52,355 nt of DNA from Haloparvum sedimenti (GTDB lineage: Archaea; Halobacteriota; Halobacteria; Halobacteriales; Haloferacaceae). The stretch lies in assembly GCF_001462205.1 (NCBI RefSeq), contig NZ_LKIR01000008.1, forward strand, positions 55,266 to 107,620. The letters are read 5' to 3'. The position numbers and the translations under genes were made by a program. The notes below the pieces were generated by a model that was given only the letters and a program-made list of their open reading frames with translations, was not told where the DNA came from and did no database searches. Shown here piece by piece: positions 26,339-34,273 of the stretch. Position 1 is the first letter of the stretch, and every line of letters starts with the position of its first letter.

Positions 26339-26412
26339 GACGCCACCTCCGGGGGCTCGCACAATAAACGTCCCGGAGACGGCGGTCGCGTCGGCGCTCC
26401 TCGCGGGGATCG

Positions 26413-27351
26413 CTACTCCTCGCCGAGCAGGGCGTCGAACGCCGCCTCGTCGACGCTCGCTCGACGGACGTGGTCGGAGTCGGTTAGGTCGAAGACCGCC
26501 TCCGGTTCGAGGTCGGCCGCCTCGGCCAGGTCGGCCACGCGGTCCGGGTCGAACGCCTCCGCCTCGTGTGGGTCGACTCCCGCCCGGGCGAGCGCGCGCC
26601 GAACCGTCCCGTCGTCACGGAGCGAGCGCCGCGTCCCCGTCGACCGGTCGACGCTCCCGAGGTCGCCCTCTAGTTCCGCCTCCTCCTCGACGCGGTCGAT
26701 GATCGCGGCCCGCACGTCGCTTCGGACGCTGCTCGCACGGCTCGACAGCACCGAGAAGGCCACGAACAGGTCGACCAGGTCCTCGGTCCCGAGGCCGTCG
26801 AGCGACTCGACCCCCTCGGCACGCCCCTCGGCGACCGCGGCCGCGCGGAACGCCGGTTCGGGGTCGAACGGGTGGTCCGGTTCGCCCCCGCCGACGGCGT
26901 CGGTCCCATCTTCCGCTCCGGGCGCCGGCGGGAACGCCGCGGCGTTCGGGTACTCGAGCCGGCGCATGTCGTGGTCGTCGTCGCGCTTGCCGCTCACGTG
27001 TGCCGCGACCGATTTCGGCGGGCCGGCGTACGAGCACCCCTCGACCGGACAGCGCACGCGGTCGGGGGTCGATCCGGACGCGGAGCCGTCCGCCTCGTCC
27101 TCGTCGGCGTCGTCTTCCCCCTCATCGGCGTCGTGTTCAACCCCGTCGGGCGCGTCGACGACGCCCGACGGCCCGCTCCGCGCCTCGGTCTCGCCCGATC
27201 GGACCGCTGACAGAAACGCCCCCGGTCCGGCGTAGGGGAGCCGGTCCCAGTCGTGTGCGTCGTCGTCCGTGCCGTTGACGTGTGCGGCCACGAGCGAGGG
27301 AACGTCGGAGAACCCGCACTCCTCGACCGGACAGTCGGCTCCGTTCGCCAT
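26413..27351 (-). CDS. Haloarchaeal protein with two C2H2-type zinc-finger modules
   Basis: 312 aa. Two copies of the pattern C-x4-C-x11-H-x8-H are present at residues 7-33 and 101-127, each starting CPVE and followed by a shared DxxRLxYxxxxAF tail. They are joined by a very acidic linker (about 72-90). The C-terminal half (165-312) is helical, with a segment (about 265-300) resembling small helix-hairpin DNA-binding repeats (RALARAGVDPHEAEAFDP), and no enzymatic motif. Spacing is longer than in classical eukaryotic fingers. The likely role is nucleic-acid or protein binding; no family name can be given with confidence. Confidence 0.8.
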   Translation of the reverse strand: MANGADCPVEECGFSDVPSLVAAHVNGTDDDAHDWDRLPYAGPGAFLSAVRSGETEARSGPSGVVDAPDGVEHDADEGEDDADEDEADGSASGSTPDRVRCPVEGCSYAGPPKSVAAHVSGKRDDDHDMRRLEYPNAAAFPPAPGAEDGTDAVGGGEPDHPFDPEPAFRAAAVAEGRAEGVESLDGLGTEDLVDLFVAFSVLSSRASSVRSDVRAAIIDRVEEEAELEGDLGSVDRSTGTRRSLRDDGTVRRALARAGVDPHEAEAFDPDRVADLAEAADLEPEAVFDLTDSDHVRRASVDEAAFDALLGEE

Positions 27352-27470
27352 GCCCGGCCGTACGTCGGCATCCGGTTTGAGGGTTCGGGCGTCGTCGGAT
27401 AGCCGCCGGGCGGCGGCCGGGTGGCCGCCGGTCGGGGGTCCGCGAGTCGACCGCCGGGCAACCGGGCAAC

Positions 27471-27477
27471 GGTTAAC
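27471..27477 (+). promoter_or_regulatory. TATA element for the aspartoacylase-family gene
   Basis: GGTTAAC lies 24-30 nt before the ATG at 27501, within the 149-bp gap between divergent genes. Confidence 0.45.
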
Positions 27478-27500
27478 CGGATGCCGGTGGTCTCACGGGT

Positions 27501-28589
27501 ATGAGCGACGACGGCGGCGAACGAAGGGGCGGGAGCGGCGGTCCGCGAGGACCGGACGGAGGCGACGGCCCCGAACCATTCCGGTTCGACCGGGACATCG
27601 ACCCGGGGGAGAAGCGGCACCTCAGGTACGAGGTGTCCGAGACGTACCTCGGCGACCCCGTCGAGATCCCCGTGACGGTCGTCAACGGCGAACGCGGCGG
27701 TCCGACGGTGTTCATGACCGCGGCGATCCACGGCGACGAACTCAACGGCGTGAAGGTGCTCCAAGAGGTCGCGGCGCAGTACGACCCCGCGGCGATCCAC
27801 GGCACGCTCGTGTTGATCCACGTGGCGAACGTGCCGGGGTACCTCGCACAGCAGCGGTATCTCCCGATCTACGACCAGGACCTCAACCGGTCGTTCCCGG
27901 GACGCGCGCGGTCGAACACGGCCGAGCGGATGGCCAACGAGATATTTTCCCGATTCATCTCGCAGTGCGACTACGGCCTCGACTTCCACACCTCGACGCG
28001 CAACCGGACGACGATGTACCACGTGCGCGCCGACATGGGGAACCCGGAAGTGGAACGCATCGCGCGGGCGTTCGGCGCGAACCTCGTGCTCTCCGGCGAG
28101 TCGGACCCGGGGAGCCTGCGGGGGGCCGCGACCGCGAACGGGATCCCGACGATCACCGTCGAGATGGGGAAGGCACACCGGTTCCAGCTCCCCCTGATCG
28201 AGCGCGCGCTCGACGGCGTCGAGTCAGTGCTCGCGGAGGTGAACGTGCTCCCGGACGAGCCGGTAGCGTGGCCCGGCTGGTTCAAGACGATCGACGCGGC
28301 CGCCGACAAGACGTGGGTGCGCGCGGACGCCGGCGGGCTCGTGGAGATGGAGTACGAACACCCTCTCGTCTACGAGGGCGACGCGATCTGTACCGTCTCG
28401 GACCACTTCTCGACACGGGAGAAGACGGTCCGCGCCCCGTTCACCGGCCTGCTGGTCGGCGTGTTACAGAACCCGGTCGCCGCGCCGGGGCATCCCCTCT
28501 GCCACCTCGTGAGCGTCGACGACGACACCCTCGCGGAGATCGAACGCGAGATCGAGGATGGGGAGTTCTCGGAACTGCCGTGGGCTTGA
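27501..28589 (+). CDS. Succinylglutamate desuccinylase/aspartoacylase (M14) family protein
   Basis: 362 aa. Zinc ligands of the M14-type fold appear in AAIHGDELNG (His and Glu) and DYGLDFHTSTRN (His). The substrate-site residues follow in QDLNRSFPG, and the C-terminal beta domain (about 275-345) ends GVLQNPVAAPGHPLCHLV. A disordered Gly/Asp N terminus (1-25) precedes the domain. Members hydrolyse N-acyl amino acids or related amides, but this deacylase-like group has no assigned substrate. It converges on an SDR gene with 12 bases between stops. Confidence 0.87.
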   Translation: MSDDGGERRGGSGGPRGPDGGDGPEPFRFDRDIDPGEKRHLRYEVSETYLGDPVEIPVTVVNGERGGPTVFMTAAIHGDELNGVKVLQEVAAQYDPAAIHGTLVLIHVANVPGYLAQQRYLPIYDQDLNRSFPGRARSNTAERMANEIFSRFISQCDYGLDFHTSTRNRTTMYHVRADMGNPEVERIARAFGANLVLSGESDPGSLRGAATANGIPTITVEMGKAHRFQLPLIERALDGVESVLAEVNVLPDEPVAWPGWFKTIDAAADKTWVRADAGGLVEMEYEHPLVYEGDAICTVSDHFSTREKTVRAPFTGLLVGVLQNPVAAPGHPLCHLVSVDDDTLAEIEREIEDGEFSELPWA

Positions 28590-28601
28590 GTCGGGAGAGA
28601 A

Positions 28602-29591
28602 TCAGCGTGCTTCGGGAAGGTCGTACGCCACGCCGGTCCACGCCTCGGACCGCTCCCACAGCTCCGTCGCGGCCTCGCGGTCGAGCGAGAGCTCGTTCGA
28701 CTCGGTGACCTCGGGCGCGCCGCGCATGCCGAACAGGCCGCCCGGACCGACGAACTCGCCGCCGGACAGGTCGGGCGCGGTCGCCGCGTAGACGGTGGGG
28801 AGCGCGCCGGCGGCGGCGGGCTGGGCGAACAGCGCGTTGGCGGCCCGCATCGCCAGCCGCTTCACGCGGGACCCGTCCGCCTCGGGTCCGCGGGCTTGGA
28901 GGTTCGTGTCCGCGTAGCCGGGGTGACAGGCGAAGCTTCGGACGGACGCGCCCGCGGTCGCGAGTCGGCGGTCGAGCTCGTAGGCGAAAAACAGGTTCGC
29001 GAGCTTGCTTCGGCCGTACGCGGTCCAGCGGTCGTAGTCGTTCGCCACACCGTCGCCACCCTCGACCGCGTCGAAGTCCGTGTCGCCGCGCTCGTGGAGA
29101 GCGCTGGAGACCGTGACGACGCGGCTCGGACCTCGCGCGTCTGCCGCCGATCCGGGGACGCCCGCCCCCGCGCGAAGGCCCTCCAGTAGTCGCCCCGTCA
29201 GCGCGAAGTGGCCGACGTGGTTCACCCCGACTTGGTACTCGAAGCCGTCTGCCGTCTCCTCGTAGGGGATCGCCATCACGCCCGCGTTGTTCACGAGTAG
29301 GTCGAGGCCGTCGTACGCCTCGTTGACGACGGTCGCGAACGAGGCGACTGAGTCGAGGTCCGCGAGATCCAGCTCGCGCACGTCCAGCGTGCCGGACGGC
29401 GTCGCGTCGCGGATCGACGAGACCGCGTCCGCGCCGCGGCTCACGCTCCGACAGCCCATCACCACCGTCGCGCCGTGGTCCGCGAGGGTCCGGGTCGCCT
29501 CGTAGCCGATGCCGCTGTTCGCACCGGTCACGACCGCGGTGACGCCGTCGAGGTCGGGCACGTCCGTCTCGTTCCAGCCGCTGCCGAACAT
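28602..29591 (-). CDS. Short-chain dehydrogenase/reductase, retinol-dehydrogenase-like
   Basis: 329 aa. Rossmann fold with TGANSGIGYEATR (cofactor loop), GCRSVSRG (an Arg after the second strand, favouring NADP), LVNNAGVMAIP, VSSALHERGDTDF with the catalytic Ser, and YGRSKLANLFFAYEL with the catalytic Tyr and Lys. This pattern matches the RDH/WWOX-like group. The substrate is unknown. The start is at the ATG complement 29589-29591 (MFGSGWNE). It diverges from the thiolase-like gene, with 105 bp between starts. Confidence 0.92.
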   Translation of the reverse strand: MFGSGWNETDVPDLDGVTAVVTGANSGIGYEATRTLADHGATVVMGCRSVSRGADAVSSIRDATPSGTLDVRELDLADLDSVASFATVVNEAYDGLDLLVNNAGVMAIPYEETADGFEYQVGVNHVGHFALTGRLLEGLRAGAGVPGSAADARGPSRVVTVSSALHERGDTDFDAVEGGDGVANDYDRWTAYGRSKLANLFFAYELDRRLATAGASVRSFACHPGYADTNLQARGPEADGSRVKRLAMRAANALFAQPAAAGALPTVYAATAPDLSGGEFVGPGGLFGMRGAPEVTESNELSLDREAATELWERSEAWTGVAYDLPEAR

Positions 29592-29665
29592 GCCCGGCGT
29601 TCGGCCCCGAGCAGTATCGGTCTGTCGCCGCCGACACGGGCGTCGGCTCCTCGCCGGAAGGGTAC

Positions 29666-29673
29666 GCTTTAGG
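29666..29673 (+). promoter_or_regulatory. TATA element for the thiolase-like/DUF35 pair
   Basis: GCTTTAGG lies 24-31 nt before the ATG at 29697. Confidence 0.45.
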
Positions 29674-29696
29674 CGACCGCCTCGGAACGCCGGGAC

Positions 29697-30857
29697 ATGG
29701 AACGAGTAGCGATCATCGGCGCGTCGATGACGCGCTTCGGCGAGCGGGACGGCTGGGTCCGCGACCTCCTCGCGGAGGCGGGGGAAGCCTGCCTGCGGGA
29801 CGCGGGCGTCGCCGGCTCCGACCTCGACCACCTCTACGTCTCGAACATGGCGAGCGGCGAGTTCGAGGGCCAGACCGGGGTCCCGAACGCGCTCGCACAC
29901 GATCTGAACGCGATGCCGGCGTACACCGCCCGGATCGACCAGACCTCCTCGTCGGGCGGCGCCGGCGTCTACGCCGCGTGGCAGTCGGTCGCCTCCGGCG
30001 CGTCCGACCTGACGATGCTCGTCGGCGGCGAGAAGATGACCCACCGGACGACCGCCGAGGCGACCGACGTGATCGCCTCGCTGACGCACCCGGCGGAGTA
30101 CAAACACGGCGTCACGCTCCCCTCCTTCGCGGGCATGACCGCGCGGCTCTACCTCGACACCTACGACGCCCCGCGCGAGAGCCTCGGGAAGGTCGCGGTG
30201 AAGAACCACAGGAACGGCGTGGACAACCCCCACGCGCAGTTCCGGAAGGAGGTCGACCTCGAGACGGTGCTGGAGTCGCCGATCGTGGCCGACCCCCTCC
30301 GACTCTACGACTTCTGTCCGATCACGGACGGCTCCGCGGCGCTCCTCTTCTGTCCGGCGGACGTGGCCGAGGAGTACGTCCCGAAAGACGACTACGTGAC
30401 GATCGAGGGGATCGGGGGCGCGACGGACACCCACGTCGTCCACGAGCGCGCGGACCCGACGACGATGGGCGGCGTCGCCGACTCCTCGGACGACGCCTAC
30501 GAGATGGCCGGCCTCGGTCCGGACGACGTGGACGTGGCGGAACTGCACGACATGTTCACAATCCTGGAGTTCCTCCAGAGCGAGGACCTCGGCTTCTTCG
30601 AGAAGGGGAAGGGGTGGAAGGCGGTCGAGGAGGGCGTCACCGACCGCGACGGCGACCTCCCGATCAACACCTCCGGCGGCCTGAAGTCGAAGGGTCACCC
30701 CCTCGGCGCCTCGGGCGTCGCGCAGGTGTACGAGATATTCGCCCAGCTCACCGGGCAGGCGGGCGACAGACAGGTCGAGGCCGACGTGGGGCTGGCGTGT
30801 AACGTGGGCGGGTTCGGCAACTGCGTCACCACCGCGGTGATGGAGGGGCACCGATGA
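29697..30857 (+). CDS. Thiolase-superfamily protein lacking the nucleophilic cysteine
   Basis: 386 aa, full-length thiolase fold. The C-terminal catalytic parts are kept: ELHDMFT, GGLKSKGHPLGASG (catalytic His) and ACNVGGFGN with a Cys at the second active-site position. The N-terminal nucleophile, normally Cys in C-A-S-G, is replaced: the segment reads DQTSSSGGAG, so the aligned residue is S84 (codon TCC at 29946). Ordinary acetyl transfer through a Cys thioester is therefore unlikely. It may use Ser, or act like the SCP2-thiolase-like proteins that bind CoA substrates. It overlaps the DUF35 gene by four bases (ATGA), the typical archaeal thiolase/DUF35 pairing. Confidence 0.9.
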   Translation: MERVAIIGASMTRFGERDGWVRDLLAEAGEACLRDAGVAGSDLDHLYVSNMASGEFEGQTGVPNALAHDLNAMPAYTARIDQTSSSGGAGVYAAWQSVASGASDLTMLVGGEKMTHRTTAEATDVIASLTHPAEYKHGVTLPSFAGMTARLYLDTYDAPRESLGKVAVKNHRNGVDNPHAQFRKEVDLETVLESPIVADPLRLYDFCPITDGSAALLFCPADVAEEYVPKDDYVTIEGIGGATDTHVVHERADPTTMGGVADSSDDAYEMAGLGPDDVDVAELHDMFTILEFLQSEDLGFFEKGKGWKAVEEGVTDRDGDLPINTSGGLKSKGHPLGASGVAQVYEIFAQLTGQAGDRQVEADVGLACNVGGFGNCVTTAVMEGHR

Positions 30858-31243
30858 GCGACGACCCCGTCTTCGAGGCCGCCGAGTACGCCAGCGGCGC
30901 GGTGTCGTACCCGCCGCATCCGGTCGGGCCCGAGGGTACCGAGCGCGTCGGGACCGTGGACCTCTCGGACCGCGAGGCGACCGTGATCACGTGGACGGAG
31001 TCGACCGCAACACCGCCGGGCGTCCGCCAGCCGAACACGCTCGCCATCGTCGAGTTCGAGATGGGCGACGACTACGACGGCCCGCCGGTGCGCGCGCTCG
31101 GCCAGGTCGTCGAGGGCGAAGGCGTGGAGATCGGCGATGCGGTCACCCCGACCTACGCGGAAGAACTGCGCGAACCGGGCGCCGGCATCCGCGAGCCGGC
31201 GAGTCAGGACTGGGACGGTTTCCGGTTCGAGCCGGTCGAGTAG
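30854..31243 (+). CDS. DUF35 OB-fold protein, zinc ribbon residues absent
   Basis: 129 aa. The central and C-terminal part reads as the DUF35 OB-fold (GTVDLSDREATVITWTES, NTLAIVEFEMGDD, VEIGDAVTPTY). These proteins normally start with a Cys4 rubredoxin-like zinc ribbon that lies against a thiolase and helps shape the CoA site. This one contains no Cys at all, so the metal site is lost. It is translationally coupled to the thiolase-like gene and probably forms a complex with it. Confidence 0.83.
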   Translation: MSDDPVFEAAEYASGAVSYPPHPVGPEGTERVGTVDLSDREATVITWTESTATPPGVRQPNTLAIVEFEMGDDYDGPPVRALGQVVEGEGVEIGDAVTPTYAEELREPGAGIREPASQDWDGFRFEPVE

Positions 31244-31249
31244 CGCGGG

Positions 31250-32272
31250 TCAGGCGCCCGGGTCCGCGTCGTCAGCATCGCCGTTTCTGTCACCCTCATC
31301 AGCATCGCCGTTTCTGTCACCCTCGTCAGCATCGCCGTTTCTGTCACCCTCGTCAGCATCGCCGTTTCTGTCACCCTCGTCAGCATCGCCGTTTCTGTCA
31401 CCTCCGTCCGCCCCGCCGACCGTCCCGTCCTCGCGGTCCCTCTTCCGGCGGTCGAGTTCGTCCTTTATCGACTCCAGTTCGGACTCGACATCGACCGCCG
31501 GTCTGTCGTCCGCCTCAGCGTCCTCGGCCGCGTCCTCACTTTCGTTCCTCTCGTCGCCTGCCTCGTCGGGGTCGCGGACGTCGATGGTCACCGGGCCGGT
31601 GTCGCGGAGACCACCGCTTCCGCCGCGGTCATCCTCGGGTCCGCGTCCGCTCCCCCGCTCTCGTTCCTCCCGAACCCGCGCCTCGATCTCGGCGGAGAGG
31701 TCGCGGGCGTCGTCCAAGATCGTCCGTGAAGCCTCGTCCTCCGGCAAGTCCGTCTCCTCGAGCGCGCGCCGCAGTTCGGCGAGCGACCGCGCCAACCCGC
31801 GTTCGGCCTCCGAGCGCACGTCCGCGAGCCCCTCGCGCGTCGCGTCCGTGGCCGCTCGTCCGAGCACGCCGCCGGTCGAGCGCGCGTCGTCCCCCGACTC
31901 GCGGAGGTCGCGTTCGGGGTCGACCAGTCTGAGCGTCGCCCGAAGCAGTTCCAGCGACTTGATCGTCGCCTCAAGGGTCGCGATCAGCGTCGGGATGGTG
32001 TACTGTTCGGTGAACCGCAGGAGCTCGGAGAGCCGAGGCGGACGCGGTATCCCCGGCGGCCTCGGGGGGCGTGGGAGGGGGCTTGTGGTGGGCGGGCCGC
32101 GTCGGTCGTGGTCACGTCGTGGCTCCCCCTCCACATCGCGGAGTTCCGCCCGGAGGTCGCGGAGCGTCGCCTCCAACTCGTCGAGGCGCGCCGCCAACTC
32201 CGCCTCCGTGGGCTGTCGGTCGGAATCGTCGCCGGCGTCCTGCGGACCGTCGGCGTCGTCGCGGGGGCTCAT
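31250..32272 (-). CDS. Acidic coiled-coil haloarchaeal protein with C-terminal nonapeptide repeats
   Basis: 340 aa. The N-terminal part has a coiled-coil (about 20-50, ELAARLDELEATLRDLRAEL), a Pro/Arg-rich link and a conserved helical core (about 80-200; LSELLRFTEQYTIPTLIA). The C-terminal third is disordered and acidic and ends in five tandem copies of a nine-residue unit GDRNGDADE, encoded by a 27-bp repeat. Such repeats can change copy number easily. No known function was recognised; similar haloarchaeal proteins exist as DUF families. Start 32272 (MSPRDDADG) is preferred to the upstream ATG at 32341. Confidence 0.78.
   Translation of the reverse strand: MSPRDDADGPQDAGDDSDRQPTEAELAARLDELEATLRDLRAELRDVEGEPRRDHDRRGPPTTSPLPRPPRPPGIPRPPRLSELLRFTEQYTIPTLIATLEATIKSLELLRATLRLVDPERDLRESGDDARSTGGVLGRAATDATREGLADVRSEAERGLARSLAELRRALEETDLPEDEASRTILDDARDLSAEIEARVREERERGSGRGPEDDRGGSGGLRDTGPVTIDVRDPDEAGDERNESEDAAEDAEADDRPAVDVESELESIKDELDRRKRDREDGTVGGADGGDRNGDADEGDRNGDADEGDRNGDADEGDRNGDADEGDRNGDADDADPGA
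31271..31402 (-). repeat. 27-bp minisatellite within the acidic coiled-coil gene
   Basis: Five units start at 31271, 31298, 31325, 31352 and 31379, nearly identical in DNA as well as protein, apart from a single base change in the second. The period is a multiple of three, so gain or loss keeps the reading frame. Confidence 0.93.
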
Positions 32273-32493
32273 GACCTGACGGTTGGAACGCCGGGGTGAA
32301 AGCCCTCCCGGCGATTCGCCTCGACGGCGCCACCCGGACACCTAAATACGGAAGCGCGCCACCCGGCGCGTGGTCTGAGAACGGCCCGCGTCGGTCACGG
32401 CGGGAGCGCGGCGCGCCGACGCGACGACCAGGACACGCGCCGCCTGTTCGCCATCCGTACCGCCAGCCGCGGCTCCGCGTACCGTCCGCGGCC

Positions 32494-33492
32494 CTACAGC
32501 TCCAGCCCGCGGATCGCCACGCCCTCGCCGTCCTCGACGCGGCCGATCACGCGGCCGTCCGTCGCCTCTGCGAGCGCCGCGGCCGCCTCGGGGTCCGACG
32601 CCGCCACGAACCCCGTGCCCATGTTGAACGTCCGGTGCATCTCCTCGTCGGAGACGTTCCCCTCGGACTGGACGAACTCGAAGATCGGCTGCGCGTCGAA
32701 GGGGTCGTCGACGACGTATCGGTGGTCGCCGAGCCGTTCGAGGTTCGTCCAGCCGCCGCCGGTGACGTGTGCGGCGCCGCGGACGCCGTGATCGCGCATC
32801 GGGGTCAGGAGGTCCGTGTAGATGCGCGTCGGCTCCAGCAGCGCCTCGCCCAGCGTGTCGTAGCCGTCGAAGGGACACGGATCGTCGTAGTCGTGGTCGC
32901 GCGTCACGGCTTCGCGGGCGAGCGTGAGGCCGTTCGAGTGGACGCCCGAGGAGCGCCAGCCGACGAGCGCGTCGCCCGGCTCCGCCGCGCCGTCGAAGAC
33001 GCCGTCCTTCGCGGCCAGCCCCGCGCAGGCGCCGGCCAGATCCAGGCCCTTGATCACGTCGGGCATCACGGCGGTCTCGCCGCCGACGAGTTCCACGTCC
33101 GCGAGCTCCGCCGCGCGGTCGAGCCCCTCGCCGACCTGCTCCGCGAACGCCTCATCCGGCTCCTCGACCGCGAGGTAGTCGACGAACGCCACCGGGCGCA
33201 CGCCCGCGGCGACGAGGTCGTTGACGTTCATCGCCATGCAGTCGATCCCGACCGTCGAGTAGTCGCCCAGCGCCTCCGCGACCAGCAGCTTGGTCCCGAC
33301 GCCGTCGGTCGCCAGCGCGAGGTAGCGGTCGCCGATGTCCAGCAGGCCGGCGTAGTCGCTGCCGTCTCCGTCTCCGGCACCGACCGCGCCCACGAGCGCG
33401 GCCGTCGCGGCCTCGCTCGCCTCGATGTCGACGCCCGACTCCGCGTACGTGAGCCCCTCCTCTTCTTCGGTCTCCCCGTCGCCTTCGCTCAT
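32494..33492 (-). CDS. purM: Phosphoribosylformylglycinamidine cyclo-ligase (AIR synthetase)
   Basis: 332 aa. It converts FGAM to AIR with ATP in purine biosynthesis. Visible blocks are LTYAESGVDI at the N terminus, LATDGVGTKLLVAE, GIDCMAMNVNDLVAAGVRP, VGGETAVMPD, the central WRSSGVHSNGLTLAR and AAHVTGGGWTNLERLG, and the C-terminal FNMGTGFV. The length is normal with a short acidic N-terminal extension. A TATA-like GCTTTAGTC on the minus strand (33515-33523) is at leaderless distance. No other purine gene is adjacent; guaB is 32 kb away. Confidence 0.97.
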   Translation of the reverse strand: MSEGDGETEEEEGLTYAESGVDIEASEAATAALVGAVGAGDGDGSDYAGLLDIGDRYLALATDGVGTKLLVAEALGDYSTVGIDCMAMNVNDLVAAGVRPVAFVDYLAVEEPDEAFAEQVGEGLDRAAELADVELVGGETAVMPDVIKGLDLAGACAGLAAKDGVFDGAAEPGDALVGWRSSGVHSNGLTLAREAVTRDHDYDDPCPFDGYDTLGEALLEPTRIYTDLLTPMRDHGVRGAAHVTGGGWTNLERLGDHRYVVDDPFDAQPIFEFVQSEGNVSDEEMHRTFNMGTGFVAASDPEAAAALAEATDGRVIGRVEDGEGVAIRGLEL

Positions 33493-33610
33493 GCCCGTGA
33501 GGCTGCCGCCGTGCGACTAAAGCGCGTCGGTATCAGCACGAATATCTACAGGTCTACGCCTAGACGAGGACAGAAAAGGCACGTTCTTGGATCGGGACGG
33601 CTACTCCGCC

Positions 33611-34273
33611 TCAGAGCGCGTACGCCGCACCGCCGGCCATCAGGAACCCGACGGTCGCGGCCGCGGAGACGGCGAAGGAGACCGCCCACACCGGCTTGCT
33701 CCACCCGACCACGGTCTTCCCGTCGAGCGGCCCGTAGGGGATCAGGTTGAACGCCGCGAGGAACAGGTTGATCGCGACGCCGCGGGCGCCGATCAGCGCA
33801 AGCAGCGGCGACGAGACCGCCAGTCCCGCCGCGAACGCCGGCAGGAAGACGACGCCGAGCGCGACGTTGACCGCGGGCCCCGCCAGCGCGATGTGGCCGT
33901 GCTCCTCGGCGGTGAGCCGACCGCGGTGGTGGACCGCACCCGGGGCCGCGAAGATGAAGCCGATCATCGCGGACATCACGGCCAGGAACAGCATCCCGCG
34001 GTCGGCGCGGAACTCCGCTATCTGCCCGTAGCGGACCGCAACGACCTTGTGTGCCACCTCGTGGAGCAGGAACGCGACGCCCGCGGTGAGCAGGCTGACG
34101 ACGAGCAGCAGGACGCCGGTCGGCGACAGCAGGCCCGTGACGGCCGCGACGCCGCCGCCCTCGAAGAACACGGCGAAGGCGACGCCGAGCGCGAGCCACG
34201 CGATCAGCAGGTCGCGGAGTTCGGTCTCGCTGAACCGGAGTCCGGCGACCTCGAGCCCGGATCGGGTGCTCAT
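33611..34273 (-). CDS. Site-2-protease-like zinc metalloprotease (M50)
   Basis: 220 aa, about six membrane helices. The zinc motif HEVAHK (H71, E72, H75) lies at the end of a helix. The third ligand is in NLIPYGPLDGK (Asp near 191), matching the S2P pattern. The A-G-P-x-x-N stretch (ALAGPAVNVALG) is also typical of the M50 core. Such enzymes cut membrane-embedded substrates, releasing tethered regulators. The start overlaps the TraB stop by four bases, so both are co-translated. Its likely substrate is discussed under findings: a membrane-tethered HTH gene diverges from this pair. Confidence 0.93.
   Translation of the reverse strand: MSTRSGLEVAGLRFSETELRDLLIAWLALGVAFAVFFEGGGVAAVTGLLSPTGVLLLVVSLLTAGVAFLLHEVAHKVVAVRYGQIAEFRADRGMLFLAVMSAMIGFIFAAPGAVHHRGRLTAEEHGHIALAGPAVNVALGVVFLPAFAAGLAVSSPLLALIGARGVAINLFLAAFNLIPYGPLDGKTVVGWSKPVWAVSFAVSAAATVGFLMAGGAAYAL

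Noticed and set aside
31271-31402. Regularly spaced repeats that look like a CRISPR array
   Set aside because: Units abut with no spacers, stay in frame and encode a protein repeat.
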